DNA of 64,000 bases from an uncultured Candidatus Melainabacteria bacterium (GTDB taxonomy: Bacteria; Cyanobacteriota; Vampirovibrionia; Gastranaerophilales; Gastranaerophilaceae): positions 201,946 to 265,945 of the forward strand of contig CAKUZW010000003.1 in NCBI GenBank assembly GCA_934718135.1. The letters are read 5' to 3'. Below the pieces are notes generated by a model, which saw only the letters and a program-made list of their open reading frames with translations, had not been told where the DNA came from and ran no database searches. The position numbers and the translations under genes are program-made. Positions 52,157-60,501 of this stretch are shown piece by piece. Position 1 is the first letter of the stretch. Every line of letters begins with the position of its first letter.

Positions 52157-52534
52157 TTACTTATCAGAAATTTCTGCTTGAATAATTTCTTCGGGAATAT
52201 TTTCTGTTATTTTTGTTAATAAATTCTCTATTTCTTTAATTTTCAGGATTGAAAAATTCGCGAAAGACATCGTTTTATTCAAGGTGATTTCTAGCATTTG
52301 AAGTATGTCAAATATAGTTGTTCCCTTTGATGTTGTGTTAGGTGTGATGTTAGAATTTTTGAGAAATCCTCTTGCTCTCATTACATCATCTGGTAAATTT
52401 GCGTAAATTGCGTCTATGATTTGTTCAACGCCATATTTATCCACTGCAACGTACCCTTTAAATATAGGTAGTGAATATCCTTTCAAGATTTGTTGTTCAA
52501 GTTTTTCTATATTCTTACGTGTTTGGAATTCCAT
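52157..52534 (-). CDS. Small protein with two copies of the same helical module
   Basis: A 125-residue protein directly upstream of the coiled-coil gene. Its two halves are related to each other and to that gene's N-terminus: KGYVAVDKYGVEQIIDAIYA then NLPDDVMRARGFL (about 23-58), and IFDILQMLEITLNKTMSFAN then EIENLLTKITENIPEEIIQA (about 74-121). The shared pattern is hydrophobic strand, x-x-EI/VEx-L/I-I-D-x-I-Y and LP-x-E/D-V-x-x-A. Lacks the coiled coil. Starts 3 bases after the coaD stop, so it is translated from the same message. Function unknown. Confidence 0.72.
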   Translation of the reverse strand: MEFQTRKNIEKLEQQILKGYSLPIFKGYVAVDKYGVEQIIDAIYANLPDDVMRARGFLKNSNITPNTTSKGTTIFDILQMLEITLNKTMSFANFSILKIKEIENLLTKITENIPEEIIQAEISDK

Positions 52535-52537
52535 AAC

Positions 52538-53011
52538 TTAATTGCCTTTCGTCAGATATTCATTAACAGGTTGAGGAACAAATTTTGAGATATCACCGCC
52601 ATTTTGGAGAATTTCTCTTATTGTACTTGAAGAAATGAAATTGTATTTAGGTTTTGTTGTCAAAAACACCGTTTTAATTTCATCACAAAGTGCACTGTTT
52701 GTTTGAGACAATTGCATTTCGTATTCAAAATCCGAAACAGCACGTAATCCTCTAATAAGTACGGTTGCTCCAATTTTTTTAGCGTATTCAATAGTCAAAC
52801 CTTCAAAAGCATCAACTTCGACATTTTCAAGGTCTTGTACGCTTTTCTTGATTAGATCAACTCTTTTTTCCGGAGGTAAAAAACCTTTCTTTTCTCCATT
52901 ATGAGCAACCGCAATTATCACTTTGTCAAAAATTCCTGCGGCATTTTTCAAAATATCTAAATGTCCTTTTGTTATTGGGTCAAAACTTCCCGGATATATC
53001 GCAATTTTCAT
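52538..53011 (-). CDS. coaD: Phosphopantetheine adenylyltransferase
   Basis: A 157-residue CoaD that makes dephospho-CoA from 4'-phosphopantetheine and ATP. The nucleotidyltransferase motif PGSFDPITKGHLDIL (about 7-21, T-x-GH) and ISSSTIREIL (about 126) supply the ATP-binding residues. VLIRGLRAVSDFEYEMQL is the family's substrate loop. Start ATG 53011 after AAAGAAAGGTTAATTAA. First gene of a three-gene minus-strand cluster. Confidence 0.97.
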   Translation of the reverse strand: MKIAIYPGSFDPITKGHLDILKNAAGIFDKVIIAVAHNGEKKGFLPPEKRVDLIKKSVQDLENVEVDAFEGLTIEYAKKIGATVLIRGLRAVSDFEYEMQLSQTNSALCDEIKTVFLTTKPKYNFISSSTIREILQNGGDISKFVPQPVNEYLTKGN

Positions 53012-53189
53012 TTAATTAACCTTTCTTTTAGGTTGATTATAGCCAATATGTATGTTTTTTTCAACAATCCTCAAAACCATGTCGGCACTCGGGTTTAACA
53101 TGTTAACTAATGTAACAAAATGAAAAGCTTAATGCAATTTTCGATATAAAAAATACTTTATATATATGTACATAGTATATATAAAATTT

Positions 53190-53288
53190 TATATACACTA
53201 CCTTCTACTTTCTACCTACTAACCTTTTACACGAGGAATTGTAAAAAATTCCAAGGAGCTTCTTAAATTTCTAAGGAGCTTTTTTTTT
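53190..53288 (+). ncRNA. Candidate small RNA with terminator upstream of a repeat cluster
   Basis: The gap upstream of coaD contains on the plus strand a very AT-rich promoter-like block (TATATATGTACATAGTATAT, near 53161-53180), a C/T-rich stretch (CTACCTTCTACTTTCTACC) and a hairpin GGAATT-GTAAAA-AATTCC (about 53235-53252). A good intrinsic terminator follows at 53257-53288. No plus-strand gene lies upstream, so the terminator suggests a transcript of about 90-100 nt. AAGGAGCT appears twice. The 5' end is a guess. Confidence 0.35.
53257..53288 (+). terminator. Intrinsic terminator without an upstream protein gene
   Basis: AGCTTCTTA and TAAGGAGCT (9-bp stem, one G-T pair) are followed by eight T. 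Confidence 0.7.
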
Positions 53289-53299
53289 GTAAAGTCTAT

Positions 53300-53990
53300 A
53301 AGTTGATAAGTTCATTTCGGTTTTATTCTTAAGTGACAAGAAAATAGGGAAATAAGGAAATAAGTTCGTTAAAATAGACTCCAGTGTCGCAATCCCTGAC
53401 AAGTTTTGTAATTGCTTAATTTGTTAGGGATTACGACGTCACTTCGTATTTCTGCCTGACACTTCACCTCGCCATAAACGTGACTCCGTGTCTGCCAAAT
53501 ATGTCCTGCGGACAGCCTATCGTTTTGGCAGACAGCTCCGCACTCTGCTCGGTTCGTTTTCCTCGTAATGACATGATTTTGTGGACGTTGGAAAGTGGAA
53601 CGGCTTTACTAAGCCGAAAAAGAAAAACACGAATGATTAAATGGCTCGAATCATCAGGAGCTTCGCCCTCGACCCCCCTAAATGGAGTGTCATTCTGAAA
53701 ACTTAGAAAATTTGTGTGAAGAATTGAACACAAAATTTTCTTGTTATTCAGAATCTATCAATGTTGATTTAATTTAAGGAGAAAAGGAACAAGGAAATAA
53801 GTTCGTTACAGAAGGCTCTAAGGCACTAGGTCACTCAGGCATTAAGGTCTTTACATTTTTACGTCATCCTGAGGGCTCGCATTAAACAGATACGGCTCCG
53901 CCTTACATCCTCTGCTCGCGTTCGTTCAGAATGACGCTAAGGATGAACACGTAACGAACTTATTCCCTTTTTCCTTTAAACCTAATTTCC
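53300..53990. repeat. Large mosaic dispersed repeat upstream of gpmI
   Basis: Several modules in tandem. Arm pieces lie near 53345-53376 and 53776-53810 (GGAAATAAGTTCGTTA). A CTCCAGTGTCGCAATCCCTG fragment is near 53382. The 145-bp GTCTGCCAAA hairpin module is at 53429-53574. A CCGAAAAAGAAAAACACGA stretch matches 6825, and AAATGGCTCGA matches 6849. The GTCATTCTGAAAACTTAG module lies near 53690-53775, and GTCATCCTGAGGGCTCGC near 53862. A right arm (GTAACGAACTTATTCCC) lies near 53950. Short open frames here are by-products of the repeats. Confidence 0.8.
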
Positions 53991-54157
53991 CTTGTCCCTA
54001 AAAAAAGACTTTGCCAAGTCACCCATAAAAATAAGCGGGCTTGTTTTGCATTTACCCTCACTCCGAGAGGAGTGGATATGTAAGAAAACACCATTGAAAA
54101 AAAAATATGTTTTTGATAAAATTTCGCTAGTCTATAAATAGAAAGAAGGTATAAATT

Positions 54158-55687
54158 ATGGCTAAAAGAGTATTGCTTTGTATAATGGACGGTTGGGGAA
54201 TTTCTAAAGGTTCTGAAAAATATGATGCAACCAAACTTTCTCACCCTGTTCATGTTGATGAATTAGAAAAAGATTGTCCATTCAGACATTTGAGAGCTGA
54301 CGGAGAATTCGTTGGTCTTCCTGCTGGTCAAATGGGAAATTCAGAAGTTGGACACTTAAACTTGGGTGCAGGTAGAATTGTTTACCAAGATTTGTCTAAG
54401 ATTAATAATGCAATCAAAGACGGTTCTTTCTTCAAAAATCAAAGATTTTTGGATGCAATCGCACACGCTAAAAAGAATGATTCAGCTTTGCACATCTATG
54501 GGCTTGTTTCAACTGGTGGTGTTCACTCATCACTTGACCATTTATTAGCACTTATCAAAATGGCTGCTGAAAACGGTTTGACAAAAGTTTATGTACACGC
54601 ATTTTTGGATGGTCGTGACACGCCACCTCAAAGTGCCTGTGAATTCTTGCAAGTTGTTGAAGATGAACTTAAAAAATACAATCTTCCTCCTGTTGCAACA
54701 ATTATCGGTCGTTATTATATTATGGACAGAGATAATCGTTGGGAAAGAGTTGAAAAAGGTTATAACGCTTTATTGTTAGGTGAAGGCGAACACGCTAAAA
54801 CTGCAATCGAAGGTGTTAAACAATCTTATGCAAAAGGTGAAAATGATGAATTTGTTCTTCCTACAGTTATCGGTGGTGAAGAATCAAGAATTCATGATAA
54901 TGATTCAATCATCTTTATCAACTTCCGTCCTGATAGAGCTAGAGAAATTACTAAAGCTATCAACTTTGCGGATTTTGACGGATTTGAAAGAAAGAAAGTT
55001 CTTAAAAATATCTTGTACACAACAATGACAAGCTATGAAGCAACTTTCACATTCCCTGTTGCATTCCCTAAAGAAAAATTAGTAAATATCTTAGGTGATG
55101 TTTTGGAAGCTAACGGAATTCACCAATTCAGAACAGCAGAAACTGAAAAATATGCTCACGTTACATTCTTCTTCAATGGAGGTATTGATCAACCTCAACC
55201 TCACGAAACAAGAGTTCTTGTTCCATCTCCAAAAGTTGCAACTTATGATATGCAACCGGAAATGAGTGCTCCTGAAGTTTGTGAAAATGTATTAAAGGCA
55301 CTTAAAAATCCTGAATATCAGTTTGTATTAGTAAACTTTGCAAATCCTGATATGGTTGGTCACACAGGTGTTCTTGAAGCTGCAACAAAAGCATGTCATG
55401 TTGTTGATGAATGCGTTGGCAAAATCGCAAAAGAATGTAAAGAAAATGATGTTGTTATGTTATTGACAGCAGATCATGGTAATGCTGAAGTTATGTTTGA
55501 TGAAAAAACTCACGCTCCAGAAACTGCACACACAACCAATGATGTTCCATTTGTGGTTATCAATGCTCCACAAGGTTTGGAACTTCGTGAAGGTCAAGGT
55601 GCATTGTGTGATGTTGCCCCAACAATTTTACAATTGTTAGAAATTAAACAACCTGCTGAAATGACAGGGAAATCATTAATTAAGTAA
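54158..55687 (+). CDS. gpmI: 2,3-bisphosphoglycerate-independent phosphoglycerate mutase
   Basis: A 509-residue iPGM of glycolysis that interconverts 3- and 2-phosphoglycerate using two Mn2+ ions. The start has LLCIMDGWGIS (metal Asp), and PAGQMGNSEVGHLNLGAGR (about 52-70) holds the phosphoserine nucleophile. LDGRDTPPQSA, NFRPDRAREITKAI and the C-terminal TADHGNAEVM with AHTTNDVPFV supply the rest of the metal and substrate site. Full length. Start follows AGAAAGAAGGTATAAATT. Stands alone between repeat clusters. Confidence 0.97.
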   Translation: MAKRVLLCIMDGWGISKGSEKYDATKLSHPVHVDELEKDCPFRHLRADGEFVGLPAGQMGNSEVGHLNLGAGRIVYQDLSKINNAIKDGSFFKNQRFLDAIAHAKKNDSALHIYGLVSTGGVHSSLDHLLALIKMAAENGLTKVYVHAFLDGRDTPPQSACEFLQVVEDELKKYNLPPVATIIGRYYIMDRDNRWERVEKGYNALLLGEGEHAKTAIEGVKQSYAKGENDEFVLPTVIGGEESRIHDNDSIIFINFRPDRAREITKAINFADFDGFERKKVLKNILYTTMTSYEATFTFPVAFPKEKLVNILGDVLEANGIHQFRTAETEKYAHVTFFFNGGIDQPQPHETRVLVPSPKVATYDMQPEMSAPEVCENVLKALKNPEYQFVLVNFANPDMVGHTGVLEAATKACHVVDECVGKIAKECKENDVVMLLTADHGNAEVMFDEKTHAPETAHTTNDVPFVVINAPQGLELREGQGALCDVAPTILQLLEIKQPAEMTGKSLIK

Positions 55688-55689
55688 GG

Positions 55690-55790
55690 AAATAAGGTAA
55701 AAGGAAATAGGGAAATAGGTTCTTTAAAATATATGTAATGAACTTATTCCCTTTATTCCTTATTCCCCTATCCACTTTTGTAAGTAAAGG
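55690..55790. repeat. Isolated inverted pair of repeat arms
   Basis: GGAAATAGGGAAATAGGTTC and GAACTTATTCCCTTTATTCC face each other around about 20 bases, a minimal version of the mosaic element with both arms and no internal modules. It sits between gpmI and the helicase gene and can fold into a long AT-rich hairpin. Confidence 0.7.
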
Positions 55791-55796
55791 AAATGT

Positions 55797-58769
55797 ATGA
55801 GTAATAAGATTGAAGATTTAGATATTGATTTTTCGTTTAAAAAGAATAATGTAGATGAGTTGTTTTTTAACCTGAGTGAAAATCCGGAAGGCTTTAAAAA
55901 TAAAGACTTTCGTTATACTTTGAGTATGATTTATCAGATTGTGGAAGATGAATTTGCCGGAGTATTTTTGAGCCCAAATGCTCCAACTCGTAATACTAAT
56001 TTCTATTTAATTAATAAGGGCGGGAAATTATCCTTCTTTGTTACTCCGACCAACAATTTCCAGTATTATTTAAAATCAAAAGGTTCTTTATTCCGTTTCA
56101 AGTCAGAAGTTTTGGATGATAAAGTCGGGTATTTCATGGCTTGGGATTTAGTTATGGATTATTTCGGCGGATTTGGTAACGTTGTTGATTTAGAGGATTT
56201 AACACCAACATTTATTTATTTGAACAAATTAACTTATTTTGTTATGAAGTTGATTGAAAAATTGTACTTCATTCCGACTGTCAAACGTTACGGACAGATG
56301 TTTAGAATTGTTTATGAACCAATTATTAACAATCAAAAAATGGCTAGGATTGTTAATATGTTTGAAGAATGTATTCCTGAAGATTTATTTATTCAGGGTG
56401 AAATGCCTAAAGATTTTGTTTATGAATTCATTTATACTTATTTGAATTATGTGATTTATAAGTTCTTGGGTATTAAAATGTACAGATTTAAAGACGTTAA
56501 ATCCGGAACTTATTTATTAAAAGACTTGGAACAGCGTGCTGTTTTGAAGGGAAAAGATATTGCTGAGAATTTTACTCAATGGTTTGATGAATTGTATTTG
56601 GGTAAATATGATGTAATTCCGTATTTCAAAATAGAAAAATTGGAAGACGAGATTTTCAGATTGAAAGTTTATATCAAAAACAGAAAGACTGATGAAAGTG
56701 TACTTATTGATAAACTTTACACAGATGAAGAAGTTTTTGGAGCAAAAGCATCAGACATTTCAAGAATTGTTGAAAAACAACTTAACTACGCTTTGCGTTA
56801 TATGCCTGAACTTGAACAATTGTTTGAAGATGAAGATAAATTGTATTTGGATTTGAATTTGAATGAAATCTACAAGATTATCACTCAAACAGCTTATTAT
56901 TTACAGAAGGCTCAAATTGAAGTTATCTTGCCGGAAGAACTTGTTAATATTGTAATACCAAGAGCTTCAATCAATGCTAAGGTTAAAGAATCAAGAACTC
57001 AAGATTTGGCAGATTTAATTAATAACAATTCATCTTCTAAAATGTCATTAGACGATATTTTAGATTTCTCTTATGAAATTGCTATTGGTAACGAAAAGAT
57101 TTCATTAGAGGAATTCAAACAACTGGTTGAAAACAACAACGGATTAATCAAATACAAAAACAAATATGTTTTGATTGATAAGGAAGAAAGTAAAAAGATT
57201 TTTGAACAAATTGCAAAATCTAACCTTAAATCAATGTCAAGAATGGAACTTATTCATGCTTCATTATCAGGTCAATTGCAACAGTATGATTTTGACTATG
57301 ATGCAGCGTTTGCAAGAGTTCTTGCTGATTTTACAAAGCCTGTAGAAATGACCATTCCAAAAGACTTGAAGGGCGAACTTCGTCCATATCAGGAAGTTGG
57401 TTTGAAATGGTTATGGACAAATGTTTCAAAAGGTTTTGGCTCTTGTATGGCAGATGATATGGGATTGGGTAAAACAATTCAGGTTATCAGTTTGCTGTTA
57501 AAGATGAAAGAGGAAGGTAAACTTAAAAAACCGGTTCTCGTAATTTGTCCAACTACATTGATGGGTAACTGGATGAAAGAATTACAGTTGTTTGCACCTA
57601 GTCTTGATGCAGTGATTTATCATGGAGCAGACAGACAGTTAGAAGTCAACCATGATGTAATTCTTACTACTTATGCGATTATGAGAATTGATGTTGAAGA
57701 GTTGAAAAAGCATGCTTGGAGCACAATTATTGTTGATGAAGCTCAAAATATTAAAAATCCTGATACCGCTCAAACATTGGCTATCAAAATGTTAAAAGCT
57801 GATGTAAAAGTTGCAATGACAGGTACTCCTGTTGAAAACAGATTGACAGAATTATGGAGTATATTTGACTTTATTAATAAAGGATACTTGGGTTCACTTA
57901 AAGAATTCCAAAAAAGTTACGCTATTCCTATTGAAAGGTTCAAAGAAAATTCTAGAGCAAGCAAACTTAGAATGTCAATTTCTCCATTCGTTCTAAGACG
58001 TTTGAAAACTGATAAACACGTAATTTCTGACTTGCCGGAAAAAATGGTACTCAACGAATACTGTTACTTGTCTAAAGTTCAAGCAGTTCTTTATGAAAAA
58101 ACTCTTAATGAAATGATGACAAAAATCAGTGGATTTACAGGAGTTAACAGACGTGGTAATATCTTCAAACTTATCACTGCACTTAAACAAATTTGTAACC
58201 ACCCTTACCAATTCTTGAAGTCTGGTGAAATGAACAAAGAAATGTCCGGTAAAATGGAAAAATGTATTGATATTGTTCAAAGCATTATTGATAGAGATGA
58301 AAAAACTCTTATCTTTACGCAATATAAAGAAATGGGCGATATTTTGTGCAAAGTTATTTCTCAAGAATGCAATACTGAACCTCTATTCTTCCATGGAAGT
58401 TTAACTGTACCGCAAAGAGAAGAATTGATTGAGAAATTCCAAACAGATCCGGAGTCAAAAGTAATGATTCTTTCATTAAAAGCCGGTGGTACAGGTTTGA
58501 ACCTAACAAGTGCAACCAATGTAATTCACTATGACTTGTGGTGGAACCCTGCCGTTGAAGATCAGGCAACAGATAGAACCTACCGTATCGGTCAAGATAA
58601 GAATGTAATGGTTCACAGAATGATTACACTCGGAACATTTGAAGAAAAGATTGACGAAATGTTGAAATCGAAGAAAGAACTTGCTGATTTGGCAGTTTAC
58701 GAAGGAGAAAAAATTATTACAGAACTATCTGATGAAGAAATCTACGAAATCTTTACTTTATCAGCTTAG
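55797..58769 (+). CDS. SNF2-family helicase
   Basis: A 990-residue SF2 DNA translocase of the bacterial SNF2/HepA-like kind. Residues 1-520 form a poorly conserved N-terminal region. The ATPase core follows: motif I DDMGLGKTIQVISLLLKM (about 551), Ia CPTTLMGNWMKEL, II VDEAQNIKN (DEAQ), III TGTPVENRLTELW, IV TLIFTQYKEMGD, V LKAGGTGLNLTSA and VI QATDRTYRIGQ. Such proteins remodel protein-DNA complexes or recycle RNA polymerase. The start follows AAAGGAAATGT. No defence partner (for example methylase or nuclease) is adjacent, so a housekeeping role is more likely. Confidence 0.93.
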   Translation: MSNKIEDLDIDFSFKKNNVDELFFNLSENPEGFKNKDFRYTLSMIYQIVEDEFAGVFLSPNAPTRNTNFYLINKGGKLSFFVTPTNNFQYYLKSKGSLFRFKSEVLDDKVGYFMAWDLVMDYFGGFGNVVDLEDLTPTFIYLNKLTYFVMKLIEKLYFIPTVKRYGQMFRIVYEPIINNQKMARIVNMFEECIPEDLFIQGEMPKDFVYEFIYTYLNYVIYKFLGIKMYRFKDVKSGTYLLKDLEQRAVLKGKDIAENFTQWFDELYLGKYDVIPYFKIEKLEDEIFRLKVYIKNRKTDESVLIDKLYTDEEVFGAKASDISRIVEKQLNYALRYMPELEQLFEDEDKLYLDLNLNEIYKIITQTAYYLQKAQIEVILPEELVNIVIPRASINAKVKESRTQDLADLINNNSSSKMSLDDILDFSYEIAIGNEKISLEEFKQLVENNNGLIKYKNKYVLIDKEESKKIFEQIAKSNLKSMSRMELIHASLSGQLQQYDFDYDAAFARVLADFTKPVEMTIPKDLKGELRPYQEVGLKWLWTNVSKGFGSCMADDMGLGKTIQVISLLLKMKEEGKLKKPVLVICPTTLMGNWMKELQLFAPSLDAVIYHGADRQLEVNHDVILTTYAIMRIDVEELKKHAWSTIIVDEAQNIKNPDTAQTLAIKMLKADVKVAMTGTPVENRLTELWSIFDFINKGYLGSLKEFQKSYAIPIERFKENSRASKLRMSISPFVLRRLKTDKHVISDLPEKMVLNEYCYLSKVQAVLYEKTLNEMMTKISGFTGVNRRGNIFKLITALKQICNHPYQFLKSGEMNKEMSGKMEKCIDIVQSIIDRDEKTLIFTQYKEMGDILCKVISQECNTEPLFFHGSLTVPQREELIEKFQTDPESKVMILSLKAGGTGLNLTSATNVIHYDLWWNPAVEDQATDRTYRIGQDKNVMVHRMITLGTFEEKIDEMLKSKKELADLAVYEGEKIITELSDEEIYEIFTLSA

Positions 58770-58840
58770 TATAATAAATAATTTTATTTTTATAGAACAT
58801 GTCTGTTTAATTACGCAAATTAGGCAGGCATGTTTTTTGT

Positions 58841-59155
58841 TTAGTATAATTCTTCTGCCATTTTTACAAGATAGTTTAATTGCTTTTTATTTAATTTTTC
58901 GCTGATGTAGTTTAGTTTTTGAAGTAATTCAATTTGGGATAAATCTTCTTTAGTTTTAAATAACTCGAATGCATTTGTATGTAATACGTTGCAAATTCTT
59001 TCTAATAATTCACAAGAAGGAAAACTTCGTCCTGTTTCAATGAACGAAATGTGTCTGGGAGCAACATTAACAAGTTCCGCCAACTGTTCTTGGGTCATTT
59101 TGTTTCTTTTCCTTGTGTCTTTCAAGTTTGTTGCAAAAATTGTTTTTAACCCCAT
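58841..59155 (-). CDS. XRE-family HTH regulator (pilin locus 4)
   Basis: A 104-residue protein with an N-terminal HTH (about 8-64; MTQEQLAELVNVAPRHISFI) and a C-terminal helical tail (about 70-104: LSQIELLQKLNYISEKLNKK). It has the same size and layout as the HTH proteins at 5856 and 19018. Start ATG 59155 after AGAGGAGGAATT, an unusually strong ribosome-binding site. Divergent from pilin 4. The gap holds AGGTAATATTA at 59211 and AGGTAATATATTA at 59264, 53 bp apart, which recalls the 54-bp spacing in locus 3. Confidence 0.92.
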   Translation of the reverse strand: MGLKTIFATNLKDTRKRNKMTQEQLAELVNVAPRHISFIETGRSFPSCELLERICNVLHTNAFELFKTKEDLSQIELLQKLNYISEKLNKKQLNYLVKMAEELY

Positions 59156-59210
59156 AATTCCTCCTCTAATAATGATACTTATTTTAAATTACTTTTTGTA
59201 CGAAATTAGA

Positions 59211-59276
59211 GGTAATATTATGTTGATTAATTTAGAAATATAAAGTATATTATATAGATGAAAGGTAATATATTAA
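59211..59276. promoter_or_regulatory. Candidate operator repeats of locus 4
   Basis: AGGTAATATTA (59211-59221) and AGGTAATATATTA (59264-59276) are direct repeats between the HTH gene and pilin 4. Weak evidence, AT-rich. Confidence 0.25.
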
Positions 59277-59284
59277 GGCTTAAT

Positions 59285-59632
59285 TATGAAAGATAATATA
59301 GAGTATGAAAAAATTTTTAAGGGAATAAGGGAAAAGGAAATAAGACTTTTTAGAGTCAATAAGTAGGTTACATAAAGTAGGTTGGGCTTTCTAGCCCAAC
59401 ATTAAAATAAGAAAGGATGTAAATATGGAAGATAGTAATAATACAAATAATACCAATGTCATCCCGAACAGCACGAGCTCAAGTATTAAGGCGGAGCCAT
59501 ATCCGTTTAATGTGAGTGCGGTGTTTCAGGATTCTCAAAAAGAAAAGATGCTGAATCAAGTTCAGAATGTCGCTAATAATAAAAGCGTAAAGGACTTATT
59601 CCCTATTTCCTTTTTCCTTAAAAAGAAAATAG
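59285..59632. repeat. Repeat region and leader of pilin 4, with a dead start copy
   Basis: At 59305 ATGAAAAAATTTTTAAGGGA matches the pilin 1 start (ATGAAGAAAATTTTTAAGGG) but is frameshifted by one base and stops after 7 codons. Arm DNA (GGAAAAGGAAATAAG) follows, then a hairpin GTTGGGC-TTTCTA-GCCCAAC (59381-59400) just before the true ribosome-binding site. Inside the leader are a GTCATCCCGAACAGCACGAG module and the right arm (GGACTTATTCCCTATTTCC). Confidence 0.72.
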
Positions 59633-60315
59633 CTTTCACACTTGCAGAAGTCCTTATCACTCTTGGTATCATTGGAGTTGTTGCGGCTCTTACTATTCCG
59701 GGGCTAATCAATAATTATAAGGCGAATAGACTTCGTTCTCAATTTTTGAAATCTTATTCTACTGCACAACAAGCATTTAAAATGATGGAGCAGGATGATG
59801 TATCTCTTGATCCTCTTACGTATAATGAGGATAGAAATAGGAAATTTTATACGGCTTATATGAGCTACTTTCAGGGGGTAATCAATTGTGGAGGTCGTGC
59901 TGCCGGAAATAAAAAAACATTGCCTTGTTATGATGTGGATGATCCTTCTATTGGTTATGAATCTTTGGATGGCAAAAGTCAAATAAGTTCTCTGTTATTT
60001 GATGACGGGCAATTTGTTCTTCAGGACGGAACGTTATTTTTAATGGAAAATGACATGCGTATAAAGGACAGGCTTTATGTTTCGGTTGATTTGAACGGTT
60101 TTAATAATCCCCCAAATCGTTGGGGATATGATTTGTTTACTTTTCAATTTTTAGATGGTGAATTGAAAACAATGGGAGAGATGGGCACGGATTATACAGA
60201 TATGGATGTGTATTGCAATCCTAAAATTTCAAATAACTTGAATGGAATTGCTTGTGCCCAAAAAGCTAAAAGTAATTCAGATTATTTCAAATGGGTTGTT
60301 AAGAATTTGAAGTAA
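59425..60315 (+). CDS. Pilin-like (pseudopilin) protein 4
   Basis: A 296-residue protein from ATG 59425 after AGAAAGGATGTAAAT, the block shared with pilins 2 and 3. The leader has 70 residues, in part repeat-derived (VIPNSTSSSIKAEPYPF is a translated GTCATCCCGAACAGC module). Its end VKDLFPISFFLKKKIA is arm-derived. The helix FTLAEVLITLGIIGVVAAL starts at residue 71, Glu at +5. The C-terminal domain has VDLNGFNNPPNRWGYDLFTF and four or more cysteines. The tail lacks the GWKIP-x2-YPW motif of pilins 1-3. Divergent from an HTH gene. Probably membrane-anchored, processed after Ala70 by a prepilin peptidase. Confidence 0.83.
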   Translation: MEDSNNTNNTNVIPNSTSSSIKAEPYPFNVSAVFQDSQKEKMLNQVQNVANNKSVKDLFPISFFLKKKIAFTLAEVLITLGIIGVVAALTIPGLINNYKANRLRSQFLKSYSTAQQAFKMMEQDDVSLDPLTYNEDRNRKFYTAYMSYFQGVINCGGRAAGNKKTLPCYDVDDPSIGYESLDGKSQISSLLFDDGQFVLQDGTLFLMENDMRIKDRLYVSVDLNGFNNPPNRWGYDLFTFQFLDGELKTMGEMGTDYTDMDVYCNPKISNNLNGIACAQKAKSNSDYFKWVVKNLK

Positions 60316-60410
60316 TGTTCTTTAACGAACTTATTCCCTTCTCCCTTATATAATAAAAACCGTAAAGGACTTATCAACTTATAGACCTATAGACTTTAAA
60401 AAATCTAAAA
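60316..60410. repeat. Repeat arm remnants between pilin 4 and secA
   Basis: TTTAACGAACTTATTCCCTT directly after the pilin stop is a right arm; CGTAAAGGACTTATCAACTT further on is a degenerate second one. The remaining DNA up to 60501 should contain the secA promoter, which I could not place with confidence. Confidence 0.6.
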
Positions 60411-60501
60411 ACCTTAATTTTTCATTAAGATTACGCAACATTGGCATGTTTATGTTAAACTCTTGATAAAGTCACATTAAACTTGGAGAGGTATAAATAT
60501 A

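Noticed and set aside
53464..53733. Overlapping open frames of 72 and 89 codons upstream of gpmI
   Set aside because: Both lie on opposite strands of the same 145-bp repeat module also present at 6605 and 12706; they are repeat by-products.
55797..58769. SNF2 helicase as part of a phage-defence island (DISARM-like)
   Set aside because: No methylase, nuclease or DUF1998 partner is adjacent; neighbours are gpmI and a pilin locus.
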